Positions 1 to 14,396 of a stretch of DNA of 64,000 bases are shown piece by piece. The stretch lies in contig CM072158.1 in the NCBI GenBank assembly GCA_036850595.1, positions 9,749,422 to 9,813,421 of the forward strand, read 5' to 3'. Every line of letters begins with the position of its first letter. Positions within the stretch are counted from its first letter, which is position 1. Source of the DNA: Rhyacichthys aspro (taxonomy: Eukaryota; Chordata; Actinopteri; Gobiiformes; Rhyacichthyidae). The notes below the pieces were generated by a model, which had not been told where the DNA came from, ran no database searches, and saw only the letters and a program-made list of their open reading frames with translations. The position numbers and the translations under genes are program-made.

Positions 1-970
1 TACTGGATTTACTACTACACTACTTAAGTACAGTTCCTTGACATTAGGAACAGGTAATGTAGTTGACTATTGAGATGATGTCACAAGGAAAACTGAAATT
101 TCTTCTAGGGTTAAACATTTTGAATCAATAACTATTTTAATATCTTTCTGCTTCGGGACTGACTAGTCAAATATAGTGACACCTGGAGCAAATATTTAGA
201 CCTTATTTGTGACTTTACATAGTGATTGCAGTTCAGTAAATAAATATGAGAGTGAGAGTAAAAATGAGAGTATTATTGGATTAAAAGTGATTTAATTGTA
301 TTGAAAAAGACAACCTTTTACAAAAATGTCCAGCTGAGCCCATTCACCTAATGTGTGTCAGATACATACTCTAGATACAGTGTCCCCTCCAAATGTGTGC
401 TGCTTTACACCGCAGCCTGTCTATCTCTGACCCACTACAACAAAGAAGTGTCCAAACTGGCTTCTCCATTTCCTGATGAAACCGTACACGGGGTCATCAA
501 AGCCGCTCTTAGTGCTACTGTCTCTATCAGAAGGGACAGAGCCAAAAACACTGTTAAATAATGACAAAAACTTTCCCATACAGACACCCAACCTAACTCG
601 CACCAAAGATATCGTCTGTGGTTGTCATTTGCATTTGCTCAATGTTATTCTTATCAGGACTCTGGTTAATGTAAAAGGATAAGGACACTCTATACGGATA
701 AGACAATGACACCAACTCCACTAAGGAGCCCCAAATCTATTTTTAGAGCCACCACTCAAACAAAACAACAAGAGGTAAGTATAATACCTTGAAATAGGCA
801 TTATAATTATTGCACACATTTAAGGAACAGAACATATGGTGCCTTGACAAAGTAAAGGGAAGTCTACCATTTTAGTGATCAAGGCCAAAGTCGTCAGGTG
901 AAGTAATATCTGTGTTGTTTGAAGTCATTTCAACCTAACAAGGTCAACAATACATTTGAGCTGGACTGAC
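1..970. other. No gene recognised; probable erich5 intron
   Basis: This AT-rich stretch lies downstream, on the minus strand, of the putative erich5 first exon and is probably its first intron running off the left edge. Short open frames exist on both strands around 355-680, but none has a convincing pair of splice sites or recognisable homology. I see no tRNA, repeat array or promoter here. Confidence 0.4.
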
Positions 971-1061
971 CTGTCGTGCTGGCCCCATTGCTCTCCTCTG
1001 GTTTGGAGCTAGGTCGAGCGGGGTCTACAGTTGAGGTTTGTGAACTGGTGGAGCACCCCAT
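971..1061 (-). CDS. erich5: Probable first coding exon of erich5 (glutamate-rich protein 5), partial
   Basis: An ATG at 1061-1059 opens 30 codons plus one base, ending at a GT donor (970-969). The peptide begins MGCSTSSQTS and continues with a Ser/Thr/Pro/Glu-rich stretch. MGCS is an N-myristoylation start (Gly2) with a palmitoylatable Cys3, suggesting membrane attachment. Human ERICH5 also begins MGCSS, and it lies head to head with RPL30 on chromosome 8, the same arrangement as here. The identification therefore rests on the MGCS start plus synteny, not on a long alignment. The large Glu-rich exon expected next would lie left of the window. ERICH5 has no established molecular function. A different small myristoylated protein cannot be excluded. 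Confidence 0.5.
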
Positions 1062-2062
1062 CCTGTCCTGTGCGCATAGAGCACTGTGTCCAACTTTAGG
1101 CTTTTGTTGTCAATGCCGCTGATGCCCTGGTGACGTCGGTCATAGATGTCCTGTCTTCAAATGGTCAGCACCGCCACACCAAGTCAAATTCCTCTAGTCC
1201 TCTTGTGCGTAATTGCGCATCGTGGGTCCTCCTCCGAAACTGTGGTGTGGCTACAGGTGGAAAATACAGCTGAAACGAAGCCTTGTTGTGGAGGTAACAG
1301 GGGCCGAGTCGAAAAGGGGATGGTACAGCGACAGAAATGCATAATTTAGTCAGAGCGCGGCAACCTTTGGGCGGGGAAAGTGAACCTGTAGCGTGCCTGG
1401 AGTACCATAGCTACGGCCATTGTTCCCATGAGCAAACAAATTCATTCTGGTAAGTCTATGTCCATCGGACGTCAGACTTTTCCGAAAAAACAACAACATT
1501 TCCCTAAACTACATGGATCAATGGTCACACTTAAGCAGTGTTATTTCAGTTTAACCTCGCTGGAGCACCAAACATGATTATTCTTATTATTCTTTTACCG
1601 ACTGAAAGAAAGCCCGTTTAGCTTAAGTAAAACTTTAATTAAACAAATCTTCAATAAAATCACATCCAATTCTCCATGTGTAAAAAAGGTGTTGGTAATG
1701 TTTAATGTAAGGAAATATATCGCGTAGTTACCGTTAAAGAGTCAGGTGCGGGTTTATTTTGATCTTATTTTTGCTCAATGAAAGCGTCGGGTCCATTGAC
1801 GCCGGGAAATAAATTAGTGGTCCCACCAAACACGCACAATTCCTCTGTCTTCGTGTATATTTATTCATGAAATAACTCCATTAGCATTTAAAGAGGGAGT
1901 ATATTTTTGAGGTAAACAGTCTGTTGGGTAAAGTCAGAATGTTACATTTGAAAAAGAAAGTTTGGATAAAACTAATCGACGCTGTAAATCAGAGGTGCGT
2001 GTGCTGCGCAATAGCCTTTTGCGCAGACACAGCGGCAGAAAGACGCGCAATGAACCATGGGA
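1062..2062. promoter_or_regulatory. Divergent intergenic region between erich5 and rpl30
   Basis: About 1 kb separates the erich5 start codon from the rpl30 transcription start. It is locally richer in CpG than the flanks, contains an Sp1-type GC box (GGGCGGGG, 1369-1376), and has a CRE-like TGACGTCG near 1132 that would fall in the erich5 5' leader. A short ATG frame followed by a consensus donor (about 1430-1453, +) looks exon-like but has no partner. This is probably a bidirectional promoter region, as inferred from the head-to-head genes. Confidence 0.4.
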
Positions 2063-2101
2063 CTTCCTTTCTCTCCGAGGCCATATTGGTGATAACTCAC
2101 A
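2063..2101 (+). promoter_or_regulatory. rpl30: rpl30 5'TOP leader exon with YY1-type element
   Basis: A pyrimidine tract (CTTCCTTTCTCTCC, 2063-2076) is typical of 5' terminal oligopyrimidine starts of ribosomal-protein mRNAs, which place translation under mTOR/LARP1 control. It is followed by GGCCATATTGG (2079-2089), which contains the YY1 core GCCATATT. A GT donor lies at 2102-2103 and an AG acceptor at 2205-2206, so the leader is split by an intron and joins a short untranslated segment before the ATG at 2235. The exact start base is inferred. Confidence 0.65.
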
Positions 2102-2234
2102 GTAAGCTCAGCTCCGACTTTTTGGATTTAAAATAGTCGTGAATTTAACACAGGACGGTGTTTTATCACATAAATATTAACACAGATCCTCTTCTTGTCT
2201 CCGTAGGTTGGCCGCTTCGGAATAAATAACAAAA

Positions 2235-3752
<1,518 letters not shown>

Positions 3753-3777
3753 ACCTGTCCCCCACCCCGTTGTTATA

Positions 3778-3783
3778 AATAAA
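3778..3783 (+). promoter_or_regulatory. rpl30: rpl30 polyadenylation signal AATAAA
   Basis: A canonical AATAAA sits 25 bases after the rpl30 stop codon and is followed by a GT/T-rich downstream element. The very short 3'UTR is normal for a ribosomal-protein mRNA. Confidence 0.85.
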
Positions 3784-6700
3784 GTCGGTGTAAACAGTTA
3801 ATTTCTTGTTGTCATTTTTCCTCCAGCACATGATGTTTCTAGAAGTGTCCACAAGGGAGCACCACTGACTTAGAGCTTAAACTAGCTTGAAATGGGGCTG
3901 AAAGTCTGTAAAATAATGCTGTAGATCAGGATTGATTGATTTTTCCATTAGTTTTGTAACAAAGTGTGACTAAAGGATTATCACTTTCCGTGCCGAGCAT
4001 CATGATCCATCCGACTGTCTGCTTATGATGACGTTGATGCCAAAATTACACAACCGCTTATCTTTGAGATGTTTTCTCACTTACATAAACCTTTGATAGC
4101 CATCTGACGCTTCAGCCTGTTGACTGTAATCGAGAAAGGAGCATGTCCTTTCAGAGGTATTAAAGGCTTTACAGGACAACATTTGCTGCTATCATAACCT
4201 CAATGGCCAATCTCTAGAAAGCCAAGACCAAGTTTTACACATGGGACAGGAGAAAGTCATTGTTTAATCTTGACAGTTTGCAATGCTCTTTGAATGCAAT
4301 ACATACAAATAATGGTTTGAAGATCTGTAAATAGATGGAAATTTTTGTTGAGAAGTTACAGCTCCTGGTTTTTGTTCCTGGTCCTAATAATGAATGGAAT
4401 TGTGGTAGATGTACATTTAACATCTTCCGGCCAGAGACATTGCCAGTTGAATAGGACAGGTTATTTGTCGTACTATAACTTTAGCACTAGAGATAAATGA
4501 CAGGACTATCTCTGAGGCTGTAGTGTGTGGTTTCCATGCACTGCTGGATTTCCTGAGGTCGCGACATGCAAGTGTTATTTGCCCCGCTGTGGCTAAGAGT
4601 CCAGGGGCTGTGTGGCTGTGTAGGTGGATTAAGTAGATTAAGCTTTTCATCTGCTGACATTCAGTAACTCTGGCTTTTTCTGGGGCCTATTAGTTCTCAT
4701 TGGGGGCTTTGAAAAAAAGTGGATGAACTAGATGTAGATAACTGTCACAAAAAAGCAGGCATTTACAGTTAGCAGTGAATTTTTATAGTTTGAATAGGGA
4801 TACATGAACCAGACAATTTGCAGAGTTCTCCCTCCATTGCAAAGCAGAGACTTAGACATAACACTTAAACATTAATAATTTGGTTGAAAATACAGTACAT
4901 CCTTTTTTTAATGGTCTTTTCCATCTCTACTCCCCTCTGCTTTTTGTGCATGTTGCTAGCAGCTGATCCAGAGACCTATACCAGAGCCAGACATATTAGC
5001 ATAAGCCCTACAACATCATGAAGTGGCTTGGCCCAGTTTTTTTTCCCACTAGATGCATAGCTAAGCTGTTTTCTTGATTCTCAGTCAAATTGAATGAACT
5101 CATTCTGGGTGATCTGCTCACGTGCAACAGATGCCCAACAGCAAACCAGGACAACCACATATCTATAACAGTTGCACAATCAAATTTACACGTGTGAACA
5201 ACCAGGACTATAAATAGAAGTAAACCTTGCTGCTGGCTGTTCGGTGTTGGCCACTCATTCACACAGAGAGTTTTGTTTGATTACAATTTTCACATGACAC
5301 ATGAATATATAATTTTTTGAAACCTATTTAAGCGAATTGACCAAAAGCTTTCAAAATGTCTAAGATTTCCTGCATAACTGCACACTACAATAAACTTAAT
5401 GATCCACAATACAATAGTTTTAGATCAACAGATGGTGCGTTTTTATATCCTAGCTTAATAGATTAAGTAAAGATGAAGATTGTAAAATACCCTGCAATTT
5501 TACCAAAGAAAACTGGATTGTGTGCAAACAGGATTAAATGCAGTAGAACATAGCTAAACGTCTGCAGTGCACTGTAGTTTTGCCTCACTGGTTTTGTATG
5601 GATTTTCCACAAATAGGCCTTAGTTAACATTTAGGTCAAATTTTATCTGCCTGTCTGTCAAACATTTCAGACATTTAACAGCCTGAATGTGACCCACTTG
5701 TATTTTTCCCCGTCTCATCCCAGCGGTAGAAAAGTAGGTGAGCGTGTCTGGTTGTCTAATGTCATGCCCAAGGTAATGCCCGCCACCATTTTGAGGCATG
5801 AGAGTAAATCCTTGCTGATCTGCCAGCTTGTTCATCCCTCTGAGGCACAGGAGAGATGCTGAATCTGCAGACACAAGGTCACACAAGCGCATGAAAATAC
5901 TCCTTCAGGTTTTACAGACTAAGACCAAGAGACTTCCTGCTTTTGTATTAATTCATCAATTGACTTTTATGAAATAAGCAAACCATGCCATACATAACAT
6001 TACACGCCCCACTTTCTGTAAAAACTGGTGTTGTATTTGTAGTTACATTTTTACTTCCTTTACTTCACTGATGTGTAATAAATATCATTATATCATAGGT
6101 GAGATTAGTTCCACTGTAAATCATCGACTGGTTTTGGTTATGGCAAGGGAATTACTATAGTTTTGACTTCAACACTTGTAAAAAAAAGAGTGAGCAAAGG
6201 GTGAGGTTTGTTTTGTTTTTATTATTTTGGATTGAAGACATGAGTTCATGCAGATCCAACAAGATTAAGTGAGTATACAGACAGTAATGGACAACAGTCT
6301 TGAGTGATGGTAACGTTTGAAATCTCAGCCTTCCTTTCGTACCATATCCTTAACCCGACCCACATCCACTCGTCTCATTCGGCTTGCTTCAATGATACAA
6401 GGAAGGCTGGCAGCATTGGCATCAAGTAGATTGCGATCAGTCACAGAGTACCATGAACAAACACTTACAGTAGTTTGTATTGTAGCTGGCTCTGGTTGAT
6501 GTTAAAGTGCGTGTTTTGATTTTGTTGGATTTGCAGAAGCAGTGCTTGTGATCCACAGGAACAATGACTGGGGTACAACATTAGTATCAAATGGAACACT
6601 ATTTCAAGGTAAATCTCAACACTAACAGTTGCATAGAAAGAATAACACCACATATCTTAATGCTTTCATTATTAAAATCTACTCTAGGAGTTGTTGGATC

Positions 6701-7994
6701 AGTGTAATCTACCTTTCTGGTGTTAAGTCTTTATTGCCTGAATAAGTCTAGGCAAAAGACAGGCGTTCGTTCTTTTTCTATTAAGCATTAATTTGATTTT
6801 GTGCTAATGTGCTAAGCTCAATCAATGCTTTAAAATCCTATATGTTTTAAAAGGGCACAGGAAGTAATGCAACATGATATCACGCCATGTGAAAAGAAAT
6901 GCAACTACATACAGGAGATGCACGCCATCACACACAGCCTCAGGCAAACACACACACACACACATACAGACACACAGGAAACATTTACTCTCTGCATGTT
7001 CAGCAGCATGTCACTCTGTCTTTATAGGAAAATGCCCTCAGTCCAGCTAAGTTAGCTCAACTAAAAATGTCACAGCCATATAAAAAAATGAAAGACAGTC
7101 AACACTGCAGCATGAATCAGACAAAAGACAAGAATACTTTACCAAACACAAACCTTTAACAGATTTTGCTGATGGTGTCAAGTGCCTTTGAGACGAACTG
7201 TGAATTTGAATGCAGTATTTGTGATAAGTGCTGCTGCAGATGATTACATGAATAGTTCATTGAAAACACTGAGACACGAGCAGGAAATTGGAAAAAGTGG
7301 GTGAACAATTTCTATGGGCAGTCAGTGAGTGACACTATTATAGACAACATACTGAATACAAAAGGAAGACAGTTTCTATTTTCAGCACTACTCTCTGCTA
7401 CACCAGTACACATTACATCACTGTTAACAAGACACCTTTTACATTTTCTCTTACTCACTTCTTTTCCTTACGTTTTTCACTCTTATACAAAAAGTCATAC
7501 AAAAATACCCCAACATTACATTCAATGAAGGAATGAATCATCTGAAAAAAGTGCTCTTTCATAACTGAACACATGATCTGTGTGTCTTCTCATACACTCT
7601 GCACACTTAAGGTAGTTTATCAGGAAAGATTCACAGTATCAGGAGTTAACAGTTGGTGCCCAGACAGCGGCTGCACTTTTCACTCACAGAAAAGTGCAAA
7701 TGTGAGGGTTTTTATCAGCAGCTGTAGCTACAGGCTACAAGCATCCTGTCTTTGAAGAGGACAGTCTCCCACAACCAGGAAGTGTTGTGGTGTCAGTTTT
7801 AAAGGTTGGTCTAGGATTGTAGGATTAGGAATTAGAGCTGGAACCACCTTTAAAAATGTCCTTTTGTCTTGTTAACAGGTGCCATTGGGAATGTAGGGCC
7901 TTAGCGTTAGAGGCAGATGTGGACAGTGTTTCTGGAGGCGAATAAGGTGGTGGTGGGACGTTTAGGGGACTCAGGCCAGCAGCGAACGTGTTGC
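3784..7994. other. Convergent intergenic region including the laptm4b 3'UTR
   Basis: rpl30 (+) and laptm4b (-) converge here. The part next to laptm4b (roughly 6730-7994) is likely its 3'UTR; minus-strand AATAAA signals lie at 6730-6735 and 6218-6223. A CA microsatellite lies at 6948-6964. I see no exon of matn2, the gene found here in mammals, nor any other recognisable coding segment. Open frames in the region have no splice support or family similarity. Confidence 0.5.
6948..6964. repeat. (AC)n microsatellite
   Basis: Roughly eight uninterrupted AC units, followed by a looser CA-rich stretch, lie in the presumed laptm4b 3'UTR. It is an ordinary dinucleotide repeat. Confidence 0.9.
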
Positions 7995-10900
7995 TCATGC
8001 CTCCATATACTGCGGAGGGGGCTCCTTGGGTGGGATAGCAATGGCCTCCTCGTATGGAGGTAGCAGAACCTGCAATGTAATGTGAATACAGAGTTTAGTC
8101 CCTCGTTTATTGCATCAAATAAAATTTTTTATTATTATAGCCCTTAAAAGTCCATAGTTTACATGAAAGCTACAGTAGGCATAAGTGTATATGGGGCATT
8201 TAATTTACATTTCATAGTAGAGCTAGACTGCTTTAAATGTTACTTACATGTGGAAATTAATTTATTCTGCAAGTGAATATAGCCGAGCCAAGAGAAAGAT
8301 AATTTTATTTTGTTTTAACTGTTGTAAAATATAAGTGTGTTTTTGTTGTCCACATCTTTCCCTATTTCCGCTGTGTTTTCATGTTCTTTATGGCTCATTG
8401 CTAAAGGCATGACTAGCGTCAAGGATAGCATGCTCAGTGCTTTTAAATGGTGTTATAAAACCAGTGCTGCTGCTAATTCAGGGTGAGCTCACAGGAGCGA
8501 GCGAGAGAATATGCTCTAAGGGGACAGAATTGTGAAACAGCCAGGGAGGTCCGGCAAGCACATCACTGCTCGGATTTGAAATGAAGCGGACAAGCAGACA
8601 ATTTATGTAACATGTCCAGAAGAAGAAAGAACCGATGAGATAGTGTATATATATGTTTATAAAGAGGAGAGGGAGGGAGGGAAAACAGAGGGCAGACCTC
8701 TGTGCATTTTTATGGCATTTACATAAAAGCACAACAGACAGCCAGCTGGGCACTTGATGTTCGAGGCTGTTAAAAGCCATTTAGACACACTGCCTGCTTT
8801 CAAATAGTATAAAAAGATGGAGCACTCTTTTCATGGAGCACTGCAGAGTGAAGAAATCCTATGAATAAACCATCTGGTCGCAAATTTATAAAAGTGAGAG
8901 CAGTTTATCTGGCTATAAACCAAGTGCCAATGATACTTGTTGGATTTATGTGCTTTCACAGACATTTAATATTCGTATGCACACAGCTTGTGACTTCACT
9001 TAGGCTTGGATGCTTTTTGTTTTTTGCCTTTTAGCAAAAAAACAAATGCAAAATAAAAAACAAAATAAGCTAAGGAGACTTATAACGGTACACATTTTTG
9101 TCTTTTCGGTGACCTGCAGTTTTGTTTTGTTTCCCTACACTGAATGTTGGGGAAAAACACCCGTTCATGTACAGTACAGATTACAGAAAACACTTCATAT
9201 TTGCTTAATTGTGCCCGTATGCTGCACAATATGGAATTAGACCATGATCTAATCCTGTCGGAACATAAAGTAATCGAGGTTCAGTTTCGTAAGGTAAAAA
9301 CGTTAGTGTAACCGAGGCCACAAGGACAAAGAAGGATGAAGCGCAATGTATTGAGACAGATTAATGTCTTATGTATCAGTGTGGAGGATTACTGAAGGAC
9401 AACAAATGGAAAGAGTGACTACGCTAAAGCTCCTCAAACCCATGAGTCACCGCTGAGAGGGACTAAGAGATGGCATCTGGACGTACTATAGCACCTCCAG
9501 TTCATCAACACTTCACTAATAAACAAGTGTCCACAAAACAACCCAACAGATCCAGTGTAAGTCTATGGAAATCACTGGCCGTCTCCCACATTTAATTACA
9601 TTACTGGGTAGGATAAAACTATGTCTAGAGGGACTTGTACAAACACTTGATATGTGTAGAATTTTAAGTATTGGTCTTTATATTTAATTGCTATACATAA
9701 GAGAGGGTTGTATGTACACTTTTATTCAAAAGAATGATTAAAATACTACACATAGGAGGTAATATTATACAAAATGAATTGTAGTGAGCCTCTTGCAACC
9801 AACAATTAATTAAATTAACTGTGTCATGAACATAGTAGCATAGAAATATTCCTATTCAGATGATCTTGTTTTAATGTGGCGGTACTATTATCTGGTTTTC
9901 AGCACCAATTTAATTGAATTAAAAGTTGGAGCTTGAGGTTTAGAGGTTTTATGACAAAAAAAGCTAAATGGCTGCTCTATTTACTTCAACCTGAAAATAC
10001 TCTAAGACCTTAAAGCCTTACCTTGTACATTTAGTGGTATTAACTCAGCGTACTGCAATAACATGCAAACATATGGCGTTGTGTCTAAAGCACATGATAA
10101 ATGGGATGTCGGTATGTTTGAGGAGCTGCTGTTGAGGGCAGGACGTACCGTTGTGTCGTTGGTAGTGACATACACCAGGACCTCTGTGGTTCCCCGGCCG
10201 CTCACGTATCTGTAGCAGTTCCACACGCAGCCAATCAGGTAGGCCTGTTTCAAGAAGGGACGACAAAGGACACGCAATGACCTCAGCAACACCGCCACCA
10301 CTTTTCTTTATTACTCAAGTCGCCTGCTGTGAGTCTATCCATTCATCAATGTCAGACATGCTTACAGCAGAGATGTTTCACACGAGCACTTCATAAAGGC
10401 TTTGACATTTCCTTTATTTAGATGTTTCTGGACTATTCTAGTTTTTAATTAGAAATTTAGCCAGGGATCTCATCTGGCACGTTTTGCTCCAGGAAGCCAG
10501 CGGAGGCCTAAGGTTCGCCTGACTTGGCAGAGGAACAGGAGGGTCATTGTGCTTGTGTGTGAGGAGCCTGCTGAGTCTGTGCCTCTGCCAGCAGTAAAAG
10601 CAACCAACCAAGCAGCAAGCCAGTCAGCCTGCCAGCCAATCACTGCACCATCTGCTGAGTCGACCTCCACGCCGTGATGGCAACTCTGAGCTGAGGTCAA
10701 GACAACCTGAATGTACCATGCTGCACCTTTCACAACAGATTTTTTTAAGTGAAAGATGCAGTTTACCTCTCTTCTAACTATATCACTTTACAGCTTAAAC
10801 ATCTTTTATATATCTTTAGACTAATCTTTCTGGATTTATTGTTAGATTTAGAGCTGCAAAACATATTTAAACATCAGTGATAACACTCAATAAATTAATA

Positions 10901-13900
10901 GTATTTCAAAATTACATGAAACTCTTATAAGGCTTTACCAGAACACGTTAAGGACACATTAATAAACTGTTTTCCTTTCCTTTTTCTTCCATTTTACTTA
11001 AGGTTCTCTAAGAAATGACATTTATACTACTGCTGCTGTTTCAAATTACAGTCATGTATCTTTCAGTGGCTGCTTTCTATCAAAAAAAACCCAGCTCTGG
11101 CCTCTGAAGTCTGCCGAGAACATTTCCTATTTGAGCTTAAAGTAGAAACAACTTGATTTGATTGTACAGATGACTGCAACTTTGTGTCCCATCTCATCCC
11201 CCAGCCCCGGAGCATAGCTGCGCTGGCAGACTCATCCATGCATTAAGAGGGAATGAGCCTGACAGGGGTTGGTTTCCTGTTGTCCCTGACCCGCTGCTCT
11301 GTGGCTGTATGATAAGCTCGTGAAGAACACTGACAACGGCAAAGCTGACAGATTCATTACCCAGGCCACATGGTTCACACTGCTATGACGTATATGTAAA
11401 ATATGAGGCCTAATTGAGTTCATCGCACATAAGCTGAATCTACAGAGAGTAAGTATGTTGATATTATTTTTATTCACTGCAAATAAGTGTCAATATGTTT
11501 GGTCAGAGTTTTTTTCCATTGCGAGACTTCTTTTTGCAAATAGCTGGTGAGTTGTATGAGCTTACCTTAAAGGAGAGGATGCAGCCAATGAAAAGGAGGA
11601 CTGCAAATACTAGGCACATGTTGTTGGTGGACATAATGTCCTCTTTGTAAGGGAAAGTCCCCGGCTAAAGTAGAGAAATAAGGAGAATTTGGTTAATTAC
11701 GTTTATAAATAAAATTAGGTAAACAAGTTGAAGTGAATAAAAATAGTCCTCTTTATCTGTGTTACTCAACAGCCTTTGAATGTTATGTCATATTATAAAG
11801 GAGCTGCCCAAACAAATTATTTTCTCACAAGTATGGATCTCAAAGGATGTGGTGCATATTTTTAAATAAAGTAAAATGAACAGTCCTTACCAACTGCTGA
11901 AGGTAGTCCTGTACTGTGTTGGGATAGACCACAACACTAATGGCTACCAGTGTGTTAAGGGCAAAGTCAAAGATTTGGTAGCAGAAGAATGGGATGATCC
12001 AAGCAGCATGTTGCTATAAATAACAAAATGAAATAATATTAGCAGACGTTAATGGCACAATAATATGATTTAGTTCTCACTTAAACTGCTAATTTAAGTG
12101 TTTACCTTGTACGCGCCATAGGTTGCCATGCCACATATAAGGATCATGAGGAGGGATATAGCAGTTGCTATGCAGATATCTGAAGAAACAATTATAAATC
12201 AGGCATATCAATGAAACATTTAAATGGGATAGACATAATCCCAAGAACATGGTTTTACAACAAAGATTATACAACAAAGAACCTTGAGTAACTTCATTAA
12301 CTATTTTTGGCACTCAATCTGGCTCTAGAAAACATGGCCGTCAGGAGGGTAATTGTTATGCAAGACTAAGGCTAAATATGACAAAATGTAACACCTCTCG
12401 TATTCACATTACAGCTGTGACCGCCGGGACACTTGTCTCTGGCAGAGCTGCCAGGGACACACTGTCATCAAAAGATTACTGATAATACAGTGTACAGTTA
12501 TGGCATAAAGTCCACCGACATGACTCTTTAGTACAAAACATTATCATGATTGAGGCTGCTGGCTCACCCAGACTCTGCAGTGATGATTACAACACTGTAC
12601 TGGGTTAACATTAAGTGAAAGGACTCTTCTATCTTAATACTAACAATGCTTACGTGCATTTCAGCACAAATCACACACGATCAGAGCCAGCAGCAAACAC
12701 AGTGGAGAGGGGCGTTCAAGATGGCCGATTTAATCTGAAGGAGATTTAGAACAGTTTTTAATCAGGCGAGTCAGTGACAGGCTTGCACTGTGATGATGAT
12801 AGCGGCTCGAGGGGAAGCACATGCAGTCAGATGTTTCCCTGTAGGCTCTAGCCTACTCAGCTTTGTCTGTGCTGAGAGCAGCAGTCTGCACAAAGACATG
12901 CAAACGTAAGACATGTTTCAGCCGTTCTGTCACTAGGTTTGAGCACAGGGTCTGAATTTATGTGCTGCTGTGCAGAGAAAACCCCTCGGTTCATTCACCT
13001 CTTTTGGTATGTTTTGTTGGTATTGTCTTTTTTTTAGTTGAAAATGGTATTGGAGTATTTTGGCACTGAATACAGATTAACAAATATTTTAAGGATGTTC
13101 TCTTAAATGTCAAAGTAAATCTAAATGAGTGAAATGTCTTACTGACAATACACTGGGTTAAATGTCTTCCCTCTGCTTAAGCAAATGTATAATTATGTCT
13201 AGTATAAAATATGACACCAATGTAGTTATGATACAGTGAGAGAAGGTTGCACTCACTTGCGTCGTCCATGACGTCTATGTCAGTGCCCAGCTCAGAGCTG
13301 GTCAGATGGTAACGATACTGCACTGGGTCATTGAGAGCTGACAATAAGATGAGTAGGACCACAGCGTTGATGAGCTGTAAGAAATAACACATCAACAACA
13401 ATGAAAACAACCATTAAGATGCACTATAAAGGTAAACACATGGTGAGACATTGGGCCAGATTTACAGTCAGATTTATGAGAGCTTTAAATGCTTGTTTTA
13501 AATGAATGGGAAGTACATGAAGGTAGTAGGACTTGTCTTTGGCATTGACTGATTTAGTCCATGAAGTCGTGGAAAAGCAGAGAGGGGCTAGCTTTCTCTG
13601 AAGGTCAAGGATTTACTTGGCTTAATGAACTATGTTTAAAACTTCAGGTGATCCCGAGCACAGAAACAGAAGCAACTGCTATATTTAGCCACGTTCAGCA
13701 TGTGGGACATAGTCTAATAATGGATAATGGTTTACGGTAGTGGCTTCCATTTAAGTAGGTATTGTATTGTTATGGTAAGATACTGGGTTCAGACGGTGTT
13801 AAAACAGACACCGAATATTTTCAGACATAAATACATAATTATATTAAACTGAATTAGATTAAATTAAATTAAATAAAAAACTGCGGTATATGACAGTAAT

Positions 13901-14201
13901 TCAGTAAATGTTTGTAGGATAAAAAGCGTTGAACTAGCCTACATCCGTGATCACGATCATTGTGAAGAAAAACATGGCAAAACAGTAACTCTAGCTGTAA
14001 AACACAATACAGTACATATCTGACACACATTTCTCTTCACTCCTTTCGCGTATTTAATCATTTCTGTCACATAATTCAGGCTGGCACAAGACAAATGCCA
14101 CTCACCATGTACCATATTCCCAGGATAATGGTGCCCGTCCGTACATGGCAGCAGAGGCAGCAGCTCGTCGAGTACCACCGGTCCCACGGCGAAAACATCA
14201 T
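7995..14201 (-). CDS. laptm4b: Lysosomal-associated transmembrane protein 4B
   Basis: Seven coding exons on the minus strand: 14201-14106, 13374-13257, 12179-12106, 12013-11891, 11664-11566, 10244-10149 and 8069-7995. Together they total 681 nt, 226 residues, exactly the length of the short human LAPTM4B. The N-terminus carries the CCLCCHVRTGT motif (residues 14-24). Four hydrophobic segments lie near residues 24-45, 73-95, 101-126 and 153-179. The tail has two Nedd4-type PY motifs, LPPY (205-208) and PPQY (220-223), used for ubiquitin-ligase binding and lysosomal sorting. The family acts in late endosome/lysosome membranes, influencing sphingolipid handling, EGFR trafficking and mTORC1. The neighbour mtdh supports the 4B rather than 4A assignment. 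A stop codon lies in frame upstream of the first ATG; a second ATG follows directly. A CLEAR-type site lies about 185 bases upstream. Confidence 0.95.
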
Positions 14202-14384
14202 GAATACTGAAGAAAAGCTCACCTATTTCATGAATGCTACTGAAATCGAGTTAATACAAGGCTACGGCGTCGTGAAAACACCAGTAGGCGTCCGTCCTTG
14301 GCGCTAGATGCGACTCATTTAGCCGATGTTGTTTCGGCAAAGTGGAGGACTCCTCAAACACGGAGCTTAATCTGGCTCATCCCG

Positions 14385-14396
14385 GGTCACGTGACC
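14385..14396. promoter_or_regulatory. laptm4b: Palindromic CLEAR/E-box site upstream of laptm4b
   Basis: GGTCACGTGACC is a perfect 12-bp palindrome containing the full GTCACGTGAC consensus of the CLEAR element bound by TFEB/TFE3/MITF. It lies about 185 bases upstream of the laptm4b start codon, in the expected promoter position for a lysosomal gene. Confidence 0.75.

Noticed and set aside
421..606. Minus-strand frame beginning MVRVRLGVCMGKFLSLF as a possible erich5 exon
   Set aside because: It is not Glu-rich, lacks a convincing acceptor, ends in a stop and resembles no family I know.
706..774. Plus-strand ATG frame ending at a consensus GTAAGT donor, exon-like
   Set aside because: A stop lies just upstream, no partner acceptor was found, and it falls inside the presumed erich5 intron.
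1430..1453. Plus-strand ATG frame MSKQIHSG followed by a GTAAGT donor
   Set aside because: rpl30 already has a proper TOP leader exon at 2063; no downstream exon continues this frame.
7995..14201. Assignment as laptm4a instead of laptm4b
   Set aside because: The 226-residue length and the mtdh/rpl30 neighbourhood match LAPTM4B; LAPTM4A is longer and lies elsewhere in vertebrates.
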